Shown here: piece by piece, positions 5,737 to 6,251 of the stretch
Position numbering within the stretch: the first letter of the stretch is position 1
How the letters are laid out: every line of letters begins with the position of its first letter
Origin: Actinomycetota bacterium
Lineage (GTDB): Bacteria > Actinomycetota > CADDZG01 > JAHWKV01
NCBI GenBank assembly: GCA_019347725.1
Contig: JAHWKV010000064.1
Coordinates: forward strand, 1 to 6,251
Direction of reading: 5' to 3'
DNA: 6,251 nucleotides
Made by a program: the position numbers and the translations under genes
Notes under the pieces: generated by a model
What the model was told of the DNA's origin: nothing
Databases searched by the model: none
Seen by the model: the letters and a program-made list of their open reading frames with translations, nothing else

Positions 5737-6048
5737 TCACGAAGAAGTCGTTACGGGGGCACACAATCCCTTGCTACGCAGATGTTCCTCAACATCTGCG
5801 GCGAAATATCGCTTCCTCTTGGAATAGTTTAGGGATGCAAAGTCATCGACTTCACGTGCTACCTGTAGAAACTCCTCGACCGCCATTCCATTCCTGATCT
5901 GTGGCAGGAGCCACAAAGCCTTGCGCACATGTTCCTTCTTGAACACGACGTAGGGCTCGACCTGGAGCAGAATCTGATACAGAAGAGGCCGGCTGGTGAC
6001 CACTAGATCACTCATACCGGTGCCACGATCCCGCAGATAACCGCCACC
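5737..6048 (-). CDS. LAGLIDADG homing endonuclease, I-CreI-like, N-terminus missing
   Basis: About 103 residues align without large gaps to I-CreI from about residue 62 onward. GGGYLRDRGTGMSDLVV matches VGYVRDRGSVSDYIL, including the DNA-contacting Arg68, Arg70 and Asp75. PLLYQILLQVEPYVVFKK matches PLHNFLTQLQPFLKLKQ, keeping catalytic Lys98. EEFLQVAREVDDFASLNYSKRKR matches DKFLEVCTWVDQIAALNDSKTRK. I-CreI is 163 residues and acts as a homodimer cutting the intronless 23S site. Here the N-terminal LAGLIDADG helix with the catalytic Asp20 and residues such as Gln47 and Arg51 are absent, because the upstream sequence is ABC-transporter DNA in another frame. The ATG at 6015 would give only 92 residues and is not a credible native start. 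In the source genome the gene is probably whole; as written here it would be inactive. Confidence 0.88.
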   Translation of the reverse strand, partial: GGGYLRDRGTGMSDLVVTSRPLLYQILLQVEPYVVFKKEHVRKALWLLPQIRNGMAVEEFLQVAREVDDFASLNYSKRKRYFAADVEEHLRSKGLCAPVTTSS

Positions 6049-6116
6049 AGCACCGAAGCGAGGAGTCCCCGCTGCATAAAGCCAAACTCGAGCGGTTCGA
6101 GCAGGTAGTCAGCCAC
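6012..6116 (-). CDS. Metal ABC transporter permease, N-terminal fragment (MntC/ZnuB-like), truncated
   Basis: A GTG start at 6116 overlaps the upstream ATPase stop by 8 nt, the usual coupling in these operons. It encodes VADYLLEPLEFGFMQRGLLASVLVAVICGIV, the characteristic start of ABC-3 family permeases for Mn/Zn/Fe. Relatives continue with a glycine and VVLRG-like sequence; here the frame instead runs into APV and a stop at 6012, because the DNA has switched to the intron endonuclease. Only about 31 genuine residues of a normal ~280 remain. The family call is good. The truncation is probably from the chimeric joint rather than a true mutation. Confidence 0.75.
   Translation of the reverse strand: MADYLLEPLEFGFMQRGLLASVLVAVICGIVAPV
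6024..6048. other. Chimeric joint between metal-permease gene and 23S intron endonuclease
   Basis: About 25 bp can be read as both partners in different frames: VAVICGIV of the permease and GGGYLRDRG of the endonuclease. Above 6048 only the ABC transporter reading makes sense; below 6024 only the intron reading does. A shared stretch of this size is typical of a short-overlap misassembly, though true recombination cannot be excluded. Confidence 0.65.
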
Positions 6117-6251
6117 CCTTCTTCCCATCCTCGATGGCGACCGTGCGGTCCTCGACCTTGAGGAGCATGAGATGGCTCTGGTAGGTCTCGTTCAAGAGCT
6201 CCGGCGTGAAGACCTCTTCCGGCCGCCCGAAGGCGACGACGCGCCGGTTCA
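6109..6251 (-). CDS. Metal ABC transporter ATP-binding protein, C-terminal end (MntB/ZnuC-like)
   Basis: The last 46 residues and stop of an ATPase: NRRVVAFGRPEEVFTPELLNETY, then the tail LKVEDRTVAIEDGKKGG. The R-x-VAFG-x-PEEVFTPE-L pattern is the region after the switch His in ATP-binding subunits of Mn/Zn uptake systems. The nucleotide-binding motifs lie beyond the window. The permease gene overlaps its stop, supporting a metal-uptake operon. Its place where 23S rRNA and 16S should be suggests that it does not belong next to this rRNA operon. Confidence 0.75.
   Translation of the reverse strand, partial: NRRVVAFGRPEEVFTPELLNETYQSHLMLLKVEDRTVAIEDGKKGG

Larger units (their letters stand above)
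5611..6048 (-). ncRNA. Group I intron in 23S rRNA (site L2593), 3' part only
   Basis: The intron ends at 5611 with G (the omega-G), followed by exon CGCGAGACAG, so it sits after the position equal to E. coli U2593. Reading backwards: P9 is a six-pair hairpin with GUAA loop (5621-5636); the S element AAGGUAUAGUCU, the P7 3' strand, is at 5640-5651; P8 is CCCUU-GAAA-GAGGG at 5654-5667; a nested hairpin covers 5679-5720. The P7 5' strand is tentatively CAGAC at 5694-5698, pairing with 5639-5643, which would compete with that hairpin. The homing endonuclease ORF ends at 5737, upstream of these core elements, in line with an insertion in an earlier loop such as L6 of the Chlamydomonas intron. P1-P5, the internal guide sequence and the 5' splice site are missing because the sequence switches gene at 6024-6048. 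Confidence 0.85.

Noticed and set aside
5070..5827. Protein-coding ORFs over the 5S, 23S and intron 3' region
   Set aside because: The sequence is conserved rRNA and intron core on the minus strand; these ORFs are accidental.
1..6251. CRISPR arrays, tRNAs, insertion sequences or toxin-antitoxin pairs
   Set aside because: No spaced repeat array, no tRNA cloverleaf or T-loop consensus, no transposase motifs and no paired small ORFs with ribosome sites were found on either strand.

Overview
The window looks like a small contig from a high-GC Gram-positive, most likely an actinobacterium (Actinomycetota). The evidence is GC-rich third codon positions, a Pro/Arg/Lys-rich TPR protein, a GerMN-domain lipoprotein and an MBL-fold hydrolase of types common in that phylum, and an actinobacterial-looking 5S and 23S 3' end. 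The order within the phylum cannot be fixed from this sequence.

Layout. Minus strand 1126-1: a TPR protein whose C-terminus runs in frame into a piece of an unrelated MFS transporter. Minus 1738-1202: GerMN lipoprotein. Plus 1886-3673: Uup-like ABC-F ATPase, divergent from the lipoprotein and possibly leaderless. Minus 3977-3693: small membrane protein, convergent with ABC-F. Plus 4119-5024: MBL-fold hydrolase. Minus, from about 5086 upward: the end of an rRNA operon, in the order terminator (5086-5123), 5S rRNA (about 5132-5249) and the last ~306 nt of 23S rRNA (about 5305-5610). At 5610/5611 the 23S stops being 23S, exactly at the site corresponding to E. coli position 2593, and becomes the 3' part of a group I intron. 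The intron carries the C-terminal two thirds of an I-CreI-like LAGLIDADG homing endonuclease. It is cut off near 6024-6048, where the sequence becomes the end of a metal (Mn/Zn-type) ABC transporter ATPase gene and the start of its permease gene.

Main biological point: a group I intron with an I-CreI relative in a bacterial 23S rRNA gene, at the same site (L2593) as the Chlamydomonas chloroplast intron that encodes I-CreI. The terminal omega-G, the P7 3' strand (S element), a GAAA-capped P8 and a GUAA-capped P9 are all visible.

Main caution: both ends of the window look chimeric. At each end about 200-235 bp of unrelated gene is joined through an 18-25 bp stretch that reads sensibly as both partners. 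This symmetry suggests misassembly at contig ends rather than biology. The central part, about 236-6020, appears coherent. Most genes in it are housekeeping-like, and I see no sign of a multi-gene defence or metabolic system.
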